DNA of 64,000 bases from Eutypa lata. Lineage: Eukaryota; Ascomycota; Sordariomycetes; Xylariales; Diatrypaceae. The notes under the pieces are model-generated. The model saw only the letters and a list, made by a program, of their open reading frames with translations. It made no database searches and had not been told where the DNA came from. Below, piece after piece: positions 25,683 to 37,600 of this stretch (the stretch's first letter is position 1; each line of letters starts with the position of its first letter). The stretch lies in NCBI GenBank assembly GCA_022661535.1, contig JAKULF010000003.1, positions 992,001 to 1,056,000 on the forward strand. Direction: 5' to 3'. Made by a program: the position numbers and the translations under genes.

Positions 25683-26845
25683 AGCGACAAAGTCAAATAA
25701 ACGTATATATAACGAAATAATTTAAATTAAATTAATATAATAATTAAGAAAATTTATAAAATAAAAGCTCGAATATTTAGGCCACGTAAAATAAGAAAGT
25801 CGATGAGGCAAATTACGTGATTGTGAGGCCAACTCATTATTAAAATTCAACTTTCAGCTGGTCTTGCTCCCTAATTAATAAGGCTTGCAATTGACTTGGC
25901 ACGATAGATGAGGCCTTATTTATTGGTGGCCAGCCTCCAATTAGCGAAATGGGGCTGGCACATGTCTTACCTATCCCCGAGATCGTTTCCAACGACGTGA
26001 ATTGATGTTGAAGAAATTTCTTCGCAAGTGGAAGATGTCCCGGTTAGTATATATCCCTGACTCACGACCGTGAGACAGCAGGTGTAACAAGCTTTTGTTG
26101 TACTTGGCCAAGCCTAAAAGGTCGTCAAATCAATCCAATAATATTAGTTACAGTCAAAGGCTAACTGCTTACTTACCTTTTAGGGTAACTTAGCGCTTAG
26201 CTGCTGTAAAGCAGTGTTACATCCAATACTGCCTTATAGCCGTGAGCCGATCTTGACTCTCGTTCGATACAATTCGTGTTTAAAACCGCAGACTTATTGT
26301 AGAACTAAGTTGAGGCAAAATGAGAATTCGGCCCTTTCGGAGTTTTAAGATGTAATTCACTGTGTAAGCATCCAGCGTTTGGGCATGAGGCTGAGCTGAA
26401 CCCTGGTGGGGGCGCCCTACGTGAAAGTCCTATAGCCACCCGCTGTTGGTGTCTGTACGAATCGGAGTGCGACAAGCAGTATATGTCATAAGGAGGACTA
26501 ATCTGAGACCTACGTAAGAACGTCATTACAACATGTTGTCTTCCTCTACTCGTAAGCACTAGCCACCTAACACGGGGGTGACTGCTCTTGAACCCGCCCA
26601 TTGTTTGTTTCTTCTTCGTCTCCTGTTGCATCTCTTCTCTGTTTTCAGAAGGCATAAAGAGGACTTTATGAGGGGATCATAATACGCTTCAAGGTTACTA
26701 AACAGAATGCTAGCAAGGTAAAGGATTGGTTTAAAAATTGAATAATTGCAGCTGTACAAATATTAAAGTTGTAAAACATTAATCCTCAATCTATTATATG
26801 ATGAAGTTGCTTTTTATATAAAACTAGTTAGTAACCCTGTACTGT
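25683..26845. other. Intergenic; AT-rich tract next to the membrane-protein start
   Basis: The first ~110 bases (25,690-25,790) are strongly AT-rich with TAAT/TTAAT words. The rest is mixed composition. A 116-codon minus-strand frame (26305-26655) is open, but its composition is unlike the neighbouring proteins and I do not support it as a gene. It contains the promoter of the minus-strand membrane-protein gene; no clear element is visible. Confidence 0.4.
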
Positions 26846-27659
26846 GTGATTAACTGGCTCCGCCAATTCGCAATCCCAGGCGCATTGTCAGTCTTTGATC
26901 TTGAGAATGAGCCCCCCTTACGACATCTACTTCCGTATTTGGCGAAAAAATCAACCGCCAGTCATGCTTCGAATTTTGGCTCCTTGACAAGAAAGGTTCA
27001 TCATGAGATCCGTGATAAGTTCTTGAATGAAAATATCCAGAAACTTATGGAAGTCCACGGCCTTTCATCAACACGCTCCCCGGGACTCAGCAACACATCA
27101 GTTCTAACAATTATGCTGAAGACTTTATCACAGACAGTGAAAGTTATTCGGACAGTGATACTTCAAGCTCAAACGCTCCTGATATAGTAGTAAACGACGA
27201 TGATATTCGATACCGGTCACATTTCCGAGGGTATATCCTGCCTTGGGCAATCGTATACAACCAGCCATATCTACTCAGGTACATAATAAAGGTGGGTGGA
27301 CCACTATCTCTTATAGCAAAGACACCTAATAATCACGAGATCCAGTCGTATTGATGGCTTTAGTCCATAACACACTGGACGTGGACTTGTTATATAAGGA
27401 AAATTCCGGAAAAGAACGGACTGCGCTTAATTGTGCATCCTGTCACCTCAACCTCCGTGCAATGAGAGCATTACTTCATTTTGGCGCCCACGTAGGAAGT
27501 TCATTTGCCTACGAACCTCATCCTTCAGCCGCTGATGACCAAAACTCGGAGCCAGGCAACTGGAAAGGGTCTACACCGTTGCAAGACATGCTGGAGCAGA
27601 GCTTCTGGTACAATGTGACTCGGACATTTCTGGCCTTAAATGCCTTTTACAAAAGATAG
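26846..27659 (+). pseudogene. Broken ankyrin-repeat gene fragment
   Basis: Coding signal runs in order through three frames. The first (26846-27085, no ATG, entered from upstream) contains PPLRHLLPYLAKKS and EIRDKFLNENIQKLMEVHG. A one-base frame change near 27085 leads to a Ser/Asp-rich stretch and then YRSHFRGYILPWAIVYNQPYL (two overlapping blocks, 27205-27290). After a plausible short intron (donor in GGTGGGTGG, AG near 27342), the third frame reads KERTALNCASCHLN, RAMRALLHFGAHV and GSTPLQDMLEQ. The TALxxA..RALLxxGA pattern is an ankyrin repeat. The first change is too small to be an intron, no start codon is present and the flanks are AT-rich, so I call it a pseudogene. It may be a remnant of a gene like the kinase-ankyrin gene at 34.6-38.2 kb, but the segments shown are not clearly alike. 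Confidence 0.6.
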
Positions 27660-28761
27660 GCTTATATGAATAGGACCTAGGTGATAAGATAAGCGATGCT
27701 AAGGATGGTTCTCTTTAAAATTCCGAGTTAATTAATTTTAAAAAGTTATATATATAATAAAATCGCATATAATTAAATTAATTTACTTTATATATTATAT
27801 AATATTTTATTTTTATTTTTATTGTATGATTAAATTTAATAAAAAATGAATTAATAAATAAATAAATAATTTCTTAGAAACATTTTACGCAAAAGTAACG
27901 TAGTAGCCCGATGACACGTCGGCGACGGGGCGGTCCAATAAGGGGTAACCATTGGAGAGAAGCATCCGAGCGATAGCTACGGTCGCCTCAGACCTAATTC
28001 AAATGCTTTGAACCTCAGAGTTGTAGTTGCAACGCAATGCAACCTCTAATTGAGGATACATATTTGGTCATAGCGTGTCCTAGTACGAATCGTCACGGAG
28101 AATACACAGCGATGAAGCTGAAATAGGTCACTATGCTACTAGGTTCTCGCTGCATGAACCAATGTTCTCGATGCGTAGGGATATATAAATTATGGAGGGG
28201 CAATTCTCACTAATTCATGTCTGTCATGTCTGTTATCAAGGTCTATTGGTGTAGATATATGCCATCTCATTCGCCCAAGTGTCATCCACATTTATGATTT
28301 TAATCTAGTCCTTTGTGATGGTGTCGCCTTTAGTAAGAACCGTATAGTCGTGCTAAATCTGTTCAGCTGCGCCACCATCTGACTTGCTTTTACTAAGTGT
28401 CGTAGATAATATGGCCGCTTACTTTGTTTTGCTGCAACCGGGCCGGTAGTTTTCAAATCCATGGATACGCGCCACAATAGCACATTCCACCACTGTAAGA
28501 AGCTTGTATTGACGCGCCGAGACGTGTCATTGAAAATCAAGAAGCAGTTCAAGACATTTACCGGATGTGCTGTGATTTGAGCAACGTGGGGAGGTCTTGG
28601 CCGGTCTTGGTATAGCCCATCACCGACATAAACTATAAACTGAAGCTGGTAAAGCTTCCGCCAGATATATAGATAGGTATATCTTAACTCGTACAATACA
28701 TAGGTCACCGGCTACTTTTTGGGTGGGTTTATTCTATGATTCGACTCTATTTCTGCACACA
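27660..28761. other. Intergenic; RIP-like AT tract at 27,720-27,885
   Basis: The 165-base AT tract consists almost only of A and T with ATTTTTATTTTTATT and AATAAATAAATAAAT runs, and closes the ankyrin relic on its right side. The rest, to 28,761, is ordinary intergenic sequence upstream of the AflR-like gene. I looked for an upstream exon coding a zinc cluster (CxxC..C) and found none. A 138-codon minus-strand frame at 28292-28708 is probably chance. Confidence 0.45.
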
Positions 28762-30066
28762 ATGTCTAACCAACAATCCAAAAGGGGGCGATATAAGTAC
28801 GACGACATTGAAACGGAACCGCCGGATAAGAAACTCAGATATAGCCAAGCAAGTACAGGAGTTGTTCCTTGGAAGGAACACGCCTCAGGGCAACCTTCAG
28901 GTGACACCCAGTCAGTCTACAGTACATATACACTGAATTCTTTACCCATAATATCGACAGCTCCCACGAAGTCCCATTTTTATCACGGAAACAATAACAG
29001 TGCACCAGGGGGTATTCCTTCTACTTTTTCATGGTGGGAAACTCCGCTATCCTCCATGGCCATCCCCAAAGCCACACTTAGCGAATATTCACATTGTGGG
29101 ACTTACCCATTTGCATGTGAAATACCTATGAGCAACGAGATTCACATGAGAGCGGATATCATTCCATTGCAAACCGCACAGGACTCGAAATACATAGCAC
29201 CCTTCTATCAGACATTTTCAACGCCTCAGGCGCTCCCAGGGGTCCCATACACGGCCCCAGCGTCAGAGTTCGAGTCCTTCTCTCCTTGTGAATCACCCGA
29301 ACCTGCCGTGTTCCAGAGCCCTACCGTGTTAAGCAGCCCTACTGATATCTATTTCAGAAATACAGCTGTGCTGACAGATTTTCCCACCACATCTTCGATT
29401 GTCGCTACGCAAGATTACACTCAAAAAAGACCGTCCCATTGTCTAGCTACGAGGATGTTGGGTCCAGTGGAATGGTCTTTGGGTCTGGACTGCTTTGTCA
29501 ACCTGAGCAATGGGGGTTTACATAGCTGTCTGCCTCAAGTTTCAGCTATCCTATGGAAATTGAAGGAGCGGCGGGAGACAGCAGAGGGCTCATCACCTAC
29601 TAGAGAGCAGGACACCAAGGTGGAGGCAGGGGTATTACGGGAGACAATTGCAATGAATCGGGAGAGCACAGAGCACATGACACGGATTCTTAGCTGCGGG
29701 TGTCTAAGCAAAGATGCCAATTTGACGCGGTTCATAATCACAACGGTCTTTGAGATCATCACCCACTACTCTAGAATCGCGCGGGGAATCGTTGGCGATC
29801 AGATCAGGGCAGAAGGGCAGGTTCGTGCTCGCGTGGGGATGATCCTCGGGGAGCTTCCCAACATATCTCACTTCATCGACTTGCTCGCAAATCGCTGGTA
29901 TCAAGCTCACCACGCGTCCGATCCGATGATGGCGGCACAAGATATGCTCAGTAAGCAAGACGAAAACTCCTTATCTCCCCTTGCCTTCAGTCAACATGAG
30001 GGTAAACTGCGGCAGCGGTTGCAAGCGGTGACACACGAGATCATGAGATATTGCGGGCGTGCTTAA
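28762..30066 (+). CDS. AflR-C-domain-like regulatory protein lacking the Zn2Cys6 cluster
   Basis: Single exon, 434 residues from the first ATG (MSNQQSKRGRYKYDD); the frame stays open a little upstream but only from a GTG. Residues 1-30 are basic and hydrophilic. About 60-230 is Ser/Thr/Pro-rich and low in structure. The C-terminal half is helical: LGLDCFVNLSNGGLHS, then RESTEHMTRILSCGCLSKD followed by LTRFIITTVFEIITHYSRI, and RVGMILGELP. The order of a short Cys-x-Cys segment followed by a long hydrophobic helix with a Tyr/Arg end resembles the C-terminal regulatory domain of AflR-type secondary-metabolism activators. Those proteins carry an N-terminal Zn2Cys6 DNA-binding cluster; here no Cys-rich motif exists and none was found upstream. 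It could be a co-regulator, a truncated copy or a related family. Nucleus is expected but not shown. No biosynthetic genes adjoin it. Confidence 0.6.
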   Translation: MSNQQSKRGRYKYDDIETEPPDKKLRYSQASTGVVPWKEHASGQPSGDTQSVYSTYTLNSLPIISTAPTKSHFYHGNNNSAPGGIPSTFSWWETPLSSMAIPKATLSEYSHCGTYPFACEIPMSNEIHMRADIIPLQTAQDSKYIAPFYQTFSTPQALPGVPYTAPASEFESFSPCESPEPAVFQSPTVLSSPTDIYFRNTAVLTDFPTTSSIVATQDYTQKRPSHCLATRMLGPVEWSLGLDCFVNLSNGGLHSCLPQVSAILWKLKERRETAEGSSPTREQDTKVEAGVLRETIAMNRESTEHMTRILSCGCLSKDANLTRFIITTVFEIITHYSRIARGIVGDQIRAEGQVRARVGMILGELPNISHFIDLLANRWYQAHHASDPMMAAQDMLSKQDENSLSPLAFSQHEGKLRQRLQAVTHEIMRYCGRA

Positions 30067-33000
30067 GACGAGGGCTTCTCACCAGGCTGACTCAGATTGG
30101 GTCCTCAATTAACGTGATATCTGGAGATTTCTTAACATACGTTCTAGATGGAAGAAAGCGAGACTCTGGTGTTAGCTACATCTCATATGAGGAATGCGGG
30201 TGTAATAAAACGGTCTCCAGTTGACATTGGTTAGATGCTGATTTAGTGAACTGGTCCACAACGACTCGAGAGCTTAGTAAGTGGTTCTCAAGGCATGAGT
30301 CAGTCACTCACCAATGACAGCTAGAAGTGTAACATAGCCACAAGCCCCCCCATCTAGCGAAGTTGACTAAGTAGTGTGTATTCTACGGATCTACGAACTG
30401 GACTCTACTCCAGAGTTGCACCCCGATGGTGATTAACATAGATGCTACAATTAGAAGTCCATCTCGCACTTGAAATCGTGTGCGATGTTGCACCCGAGGA
30501 ACTCCAAACAGGGGCGTCTAGTTCGTGCAGCAATCACATGTTCTACTGTAAACAAAAAGAAAGATGACGGGCCCCCGCCCAACATGAAAGCGATGGCCCT
30601 GCTGAGGGGGTTCCTTCAATCCAGCCAATCACTGTTGGTGACGTTCCAATAACTCAATTCATCCTTCGCCAAGACCACATCTTCATGCAAGCCATCTTGT
30701 GCCCACCGCACAACCCAACAAATATCACATATGCGAGAAAAAGTCTTGCAAACTGCCAATGCAGGGTTGGCATCTGGCAGTAGTTCCACTCAGCTCAATA
30801 CAGCTTGTAGATCTCCTTTCTGCATTTCCCGATCTGATTTTGCCCATCCTGCACTGCGGCTGGATTGCGTTTCCCACCCAAGTAGTTATGCACTGTTACG
30901 CCCTCTCTGCTCGGTGTTACCTACCAACAACATGCACACACAACAAACAACAACAACAAGCCCTATACCAAACCCCTCTGACGGTGAATTACGGCGGTTG
31001 ATCGCCATTCCATTCCTTCATTCCATAGCTCCTTCGAAGGGGCGAGATCTTACGCGGCTAGTAAATCGTAGTACGTTTTAACGCGACATATGGGGAAGCA
31101 CGGCGTCGACACCGGTTTGTGGCGTATTCTTGGCTGGCTCGGTTCGTTCCGAGGGGAGAGCAGGGATAGCAAAATCCCCCCCTTGGTCTTGGCAAGATAA
31201 GGGTCCTTGCCTAACGTTAGATAGCCTCTAGCTTGACATGGGACGATTAACTACCTAGGCTGCTAGGTTATTAGTTGGTTGTCTCACGTACTTAATAGCA
31301 GCGACGTTTCTCAGAGCACACATGAACACGTCGAATTTTGCCCGCACTGAGCTGCTGCAACTCCCTCTTTGTACACCTTGGGCCAACGCCCTTACCCGAT
31401 GCATACTACATGATGTCGTGAAATCTTAGCAAGCCTATGATAACGGTCCTCAACGCTCTAGGTGCGTTGTCCAAGCGAGCGGCTGATTGGTTGCACCACG
31501 GTCAGCCTACCTACCAAATGCCATATGCCACGCGGCGGACAAACGGTCCATATTTTGCCTATAAATGTCTTCCTACAGTCGCCGCCATTTGGAACGTTTT
31601 TCTGCGGAATGGCAATGGTATGCTTCCCTTCCCCCCCACCGGATCAAAAACGGGGTTGCATTTGGGGAGGGGATCTCTCGCCAAGCTAGCTCATGTGGCA
31701 GCGGAAGGAGAACCGAGCAAAGCGAAGCAAGCTTGTGACGCGTCCGTAGCCCTCTTCCTATGCCATCGTTATCGGCACGTCGGTGGCTAGCCATTAGAGC
31801 CGCCGGCCAGACTCGACGGCCAAGTCCAACCCCTTCCGAAGATAGGTATCGTTTCCTTTGGGTAGTTATCGTAGGCTTTGAGTCTACCCTTGGATTGAAC
31901 TAGGCTACTCGGGAGGCAAAAGGACGGAGGGAAACCATTGCCCCGGCTGGGAGAAACCCCGCAGTGATGAATTGATATTACAGCTTAATTCGTATAGTAA
32001 GCGAGGTAAGTTGAACGTTATATTATCTTGATGGATAATACGTATTAGAAAATATTTTGAAACTGATTCGATTAATATTACAATTTCATTATTTTGATGA
32101 GGCTAAATTATTTATCACGATAGTTGTTATTTTTTTTAAATTACGGAATGATGTTTAATTTCGAATGGCGTCGTATAGCTTTATTAAAGGGTTAACCTCG
32201 TTTTATTATGCATATATAAGTGGTTAAGTATACGTATTACAATGAGTATAATAAGTAAGATGTAATATAATATATTTAATAAAGCATATCTTTATGTATC
32301 CTTTACTACGAGATTTTCTCCTTTATATCGGAATAATTTCGCAGAATATATTTATATATATATGTATTACGTTAATTAATGTTACATATATTAATGTCAC
32401 TTATTATCTACCTTGAATATTCATTTAAATTCCCATATCTTGAACGGATATTAACACTTGTGGTCTCGTCGTCGATCGTAGTTGAATATCGTCGACTTGC
32501 ATTAGTGCCCCAAGTTAATATATGTGGCATCACATTCTGGCTCTTGGTCAACGGAAGACTTCTGTGTGATCACCATCCCATTGCACATTGCACATCACAG
32601 ATTTCATCAAGCGCCAGCCCATAATGACAGTGTGCTTGATTCCATACCACTGCCTAAGCTGCCCACACAGGCATTGCAAGGGCTGCCAAGGTACTACTCT
32701 ATTCTTAATACTAGGCCCTCAGATCGAGTTGAGTGGTACTCGTGAGGGAATCACATGCAAAAATGGGTGGATGACTACATCCAAGCGAGCAACTATAGGG
32801 AGGGAAGAAATAGAAGTTTCCAGACTATATGGCCTGGTAAAGAGAGGAGTTGTTAGGATGAAATAAGCATCAAAGGGGTTAAATCAGCAATATATGTATT
32901 TCCATTTCCTGCTCTCTCGGATGACGCTTCGAGTTATCGTGAAGAGCTAGGAAGACGCGGAGATAAAGGATAGCCTGGCCATGGGATGATAGGGAGACGA

Positions 33001-34626
33001 TGTGTTTTTACGCCCTGCTTTGGGATCTGTTCATGCTGGTGACTGGGTGCTGGTGGTATCAATAACGATCCCTGGTTGTTGGTAGAGTTATGGCAGATTT
33101 TGTAAGGTTAGACTAATTTTACTCCGGGGAAGTTTAACAATAGTTTGCATTTGTTGATTTAACTTGATGTATAATCCTATATATATTAATATCTAATAGA
33201 TCTGGCTTCAACATATAATATTATGCTTAATCGACTAACGTTTTTCTTTTTTTTCTTTTTTTTTTTGAGGGTTCTATGTACCTTTGGGTGAACGAATGAA
33301 TAATAACGAGGAGACGTATCTGTTATTTGTATAAATATATTCTCAAAATGCAGTATACTTCATTAGTTTGTATCTAATACATTGGCCCCTGCACTTACCA
33401 AAATGAGAGTTATCTTGGGATTGATTCGGGGATAGAAAGATGTTGCATTTTCTAAATGACACAGCCTGGTCCGGGACCAGCTGGGACCGTCTTTATATTA
33501 CTAGCCCAGCGCACCTTCCACCAGGATCAGTGATAGTCAAGGTTTAGTGAATAGTTAAAATCGTCCTATGCTCATTTGTTCTAGCCTCAAGGTTCAGGCT
33601 TTGCTGAATAGATGTGACGGCTGTGCTTCTCTAACTAATATATAAACCTAGGCGAGGGTTCGTATGGGCAGAGTATCGTAGGACAAAGAGCAATGAAGGT
33701 AAGTATCATCCCAGCCGCACCCTGTCACCGTGATTAATTATTCACATATTATTATATACATATATTCTTTATTCACGGGACTCCGAAATAGACTCGAGTT
33801 CCCCCTTGTTAGGTAAAAATTCAAGTCAGTGACCATTCTACCTTTTCTCAGTCTACCTAGATCAAAAACCTACTGGGCTAAGTTCCCTCCCTGCTTCGAT
33901 AACGTAATGAGTCTTCGTTTCCTATTAAGTAGGTAAAGAAAGTCAGCTGGACCACGCTTCGTCTCCTCAGCCCCTTTATATCCATCATCCTAGTTTTAAG
34001 AAGATGTGGAATGCCCCCGGCGGCTTACCTCTACCTCGTATGCGCTACCGAATAATTGACCCAATAGTCTCATCAACTTGGCGCGCTTGATATACCGACT
34101 TTGTATGGAAAATCGTACCATCGTGGAGATTAGTATAGGAAGGAAACTAAGTGGGCGTTGAATCGGAAATCGAAACCATACAATCGAGTTCAGATGAGGA
34201 TGAAGAAATATCCTACCCAAAGGTCCTTGGAATTCTTTTTTTTTGGTTTTTTTTAAGTGCGGGGTCGGAATACTACTCAACATGCACGTGCTCGATTCTT
34301 AGGTATCAATCGATGTGGTATCAAACCGGCTGGTTCGTCAGGCTGGAAATGACTCATCGTTCACTTGCTGTGCTTCTTGGCCAATAGCCACTACATTCAT
34401 TAATCGTATACATGCACTACCACGCTGCAACGAAACTTCAGAATAAAACCAACACCACTTTTCCCCGTAGTTAATTACAACAAGGGTTTAGCAATAAGAG
34501 ACACCCTAATTATCTTGCTGGATGCAATGCCAATGACGATGGGCGGAAATGAAGATTAAGGGGGTTTATTAAATGCATCAATGGTTTATAACTCGTATTA
34601 ATACTTTTATATAATTGCTAGAATAT
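30067..34626. other. 4.6 kb gene-poor stretch
   Basis: No frame has convincing protein character. 30,690-31,080 is CT/CA-rich with CAACAACAACAA and looks promoter-like without a following gene. 31,437-31,790 holds overlapping chance frames in both strands. T-runs interrupted by C occur at 33,240-33,266 and 34,229-34,256. An ATG-AAG-GTAAGT at about 33,691 after a TATATAA could mimic a tiny first exon, but no acceptable following exon is found. The right end lies downstream of the kinase-ankyrin gene stop. Confidence 0.4.
31980..32420. other. AT-rich, RIP-like core of the gene-poor stretch
   Basis: About 440 bases of strongly AT-rich sequence with abundant TATA, TTAAT and ATAATA words and no open frame, sharply different from the GC-balanced flanks. 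This is the pattern expected for an old repeat mutated by RIP. No terminal repeats or coding remnants can be recognised, so the original element is unknown. Confidence 0.45.
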
Positions 34627-37600
34627 TTATAATCGGGAATACATAGAAAATATCTCTTCAATCTTCTTCATTGGCTTCTCGAACTTGTCGCGATCTGAAT
34701 TGAGAACCCGTGTTCGGTTTTGCAGAAACCAGCGTTGATCTTCATCCACTATAGCTCTGTCCATCCCATATTTTGGCTTTAACAGCCTTTTGACAGCATC
34801 GGGCAGCATGAAGTCTATGGCCATCCGTAGCGGACTAATACCATTGTGATCTTTGATATTGATGAGATTCGTTTCCATCGACACTGGATGTTCTAGAAGC
34901 TTCTCTAGAATATTGAGTAGCGCCACCATTGCGGCAACATCCTTTTCTCCCTGTATTCTCAGAGTATGGCGAATTACCAAATGCAACACAGTATGCTGAT
35001 GATCTCCATTGATCCCGATCTTGTAGGTAGCGTTATTGTCTAAAAGGTACCGGGCAACAGGCCACTCCAAGTTGACAAGAGAATATGCCAACGCCGTGTA
35101 GCAGCACTCCGTCTCTCGCCCGGTATGAGGAGTTTCGGCATCCAAGTTAGCGCCGGGAACACTAGTCAGGATATGAACCTTGGACAAAAGGTCGTCTTTG
35201 ATGTCGAAACTTAAAAGGTTCAGCAAAGGTGTTTGCCCATGATACAATGCATTAGCACTTTGTGTGTCTTGGCTGATTAGCAGGCCCAGAATAGCAGGAT
35301 CTACGAAGAAACTGCATGCTTGGTAAAGAGGAGGTTCGGGGTATGTGATGGCTCCATGCTCTAGCAGTAGCGACACCACATCAGTCACCTTGTGTTTCGG
35401 CCCAGTAGCATCTGCACTTGCAAATGCCCACCCTAGCGCTGTGTGAATGCTCCGATCGTTAACATCGGCCCCTCTTTGAAGTAGTACCTTGATAAGAGGC
35501 AGGTGGTAACTGCTCACAGCGGTACATAATGGTGTCCACTGGTCCTTCTCAATCATCTCGCTAGATTTCAAGGGGAGCTTAAATCCAAATTGGCTAAGAA
35601 GATCCAGAACATCGCCATAGACCTGGTTATGGTATCCTCCATGCATCACCCAGCGGTTGAAATCTGAGCCTCTCAGGCCGACGCTCTTGTATGTTCGTTG
35701 TTGAGCTTCTGCGGACTGGTCACGGCATAATTTTAGGAAAATTATTATGCTCTCAGGGCAGGCAGTGCCCACGGCATCATTGAGATAGCTTCGTGGCCAA
35801 GACTTGTCAAGTAAAGGAACGAAGCCAAAATCAATCATAGCCTGGATTGCCGCGGAGTTACGACAATCGATGGCCCAGTACAATGGCGTGCCACGAGCTT
35901 CCAGCCCAAGATCATCGAAATAGATGGGAGAATTAGGTTTCGTCGATGCCATGATAGTTTTAGGATATTTGTTCTGACTAGAAAGCAATGCGGCTATCTC
36001 TCGAAGGTCATCTTTATTCAAAAGGACGAGCCAGTGCAATGGAGAGATATTTTCGTTGTCGGTAAGAGATGCGTCCGCGCCATATTGAACAAGAAGCTTA
36101 ATCATCTCAGTTTCGACACAGCGAAATGCCAGATGGAGAGGTGTCATTCCGCCGGGCATTCTTCTGTTGATTTCGCAATTGAATTGCAGAAGCAGCTTAC
36201 ACGCCTCAAGGTCACTATTCACAATGCTGTGGTGAAGTAAATAATGATCTTGCACGTAAGCCTGGAAATCGTCAATTGACATACGCTGTCGTTGTTCCGG
36301 TATTATCTTCAGCAGGCCAGGGGTTGTGCCGCCGAAGATATCATGAAGATTTGGCAACAGCTTTAAGGCGTCCAGTCTTAACTTCGGAGGCCAGAAAGCT
36401 TGCACTGCTGCTGAATAATAATCCTCATTTGGCAGGCCTTCTAACAGGGCAATGGTACGACTAAGCTCGGGGTCTTGCGGGCCATTCTCAATTGCCGATG
36501 GAAGACGGTGGCCGAAACCCGTTGCATTGAACATCCTTTTTCCAACGATGAACGCGGGGCCATATTGGGCTACAGCAGAAATACTCAGGAGATCCAGTGC
36601 TTCTTCGATGTTCTTATATGGCCCGTAACGGCCGAGCGAATAGAGGATAAACAGGCTGAATGCTGCACTTCCACGTTGTTCATCGTCTGTCGCACGAGTA
36701 GCTGTATGATGAAGATCGAACCACATAGCATTACCAAGCCTATCCTCGAAAAAGCCGCGAACTTGTGAATGTATTTCAAGGATCTGGAAATTACATCAGT
36801 GTCTAGTTGAGTTGAGAACGCTTTCCATAGGTATACTACCGAGAACGATTGGGCTTGATAACTTGAAGTCTTAACTGGCTCTAGCGGCTCTGAAATCTTG
36901 GTACTACTGCAATCAGCGAAACTTTGACCTCTGTAGCTTCATGAAAGTGCTATGAAAAGATATCGTGTGCTTACTGCTTGTGGTTTCCCAGTATTTCTAG
37001 TGCAACGCCCCATCCAAGTGGGAGTCTTTCAGAAGGACTGATAGCCAGAGTGACTGTCAAGAGATTTTGACAAATGTGACGGAGTGCATTAGAAGAATGC
37101 CAATTCTTCTCAATAGTGGCGCGAGCCAATTCAAGGGCATTTTGGTTTTCTATGACAGACATAAGTACTGCAATCCGGTACGTAAATCCACGATATTTAA
37201 CAATCTTACACTTACCTATGGGACTTCGGCCTGTATGGTCCCGGGTCTCCAATACAGATCTCCATGTCAGGTCAGCAAGGACTTCAAAACACAGCAATCC
37301 AAAAGAGAATACGTCGCAAAGCCACAGCGTGTCAGCTGCTGGTGGACAGTGACCTGGACTTTGCACCTCTGGTGCATTATACAGCGTTGTTCCCGTGTAT
37401 GTCATGGATTCACTGTTCTGTGGGCAACGCTCGAGATCGGATATTCTGGCAACGAACCCGGCCGGACTTTCGTTATCCGCATATATCAAAACATTATCTT
37501 GCTTGACATCTCCTTGGACTATGCCGCATGCATGGAGGAAGTGAAGACCGCAGGCGACGTCGCGGCAAAGTATCTTCTTTTCCAGGTCTGATAACGTTCG

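Noticed and set aside
28292..28708. 138-codon minus-strand frame beside the AflR-like gene
   Set aside because: No recognisable motif and it overlaps the promoter of the plus-strand gene; kept only as a note.
31437..31794. Overlapping frames on both strands near 31.6 kb
   Set aside because: Three frames open over the same bases, none protein-like.
33691..33702. ATG-AAG-GTAAGT as a tiny first exon after a TATA-like word
   Set aside because: No following exon in a usable frame was found.
34627..36726. Stand-alone ankyrin gene starting at 36726
   Set aside because: Splicing joins it in frame to the upstream kinase with a 91-base exon; the Met at 36726 is internal.
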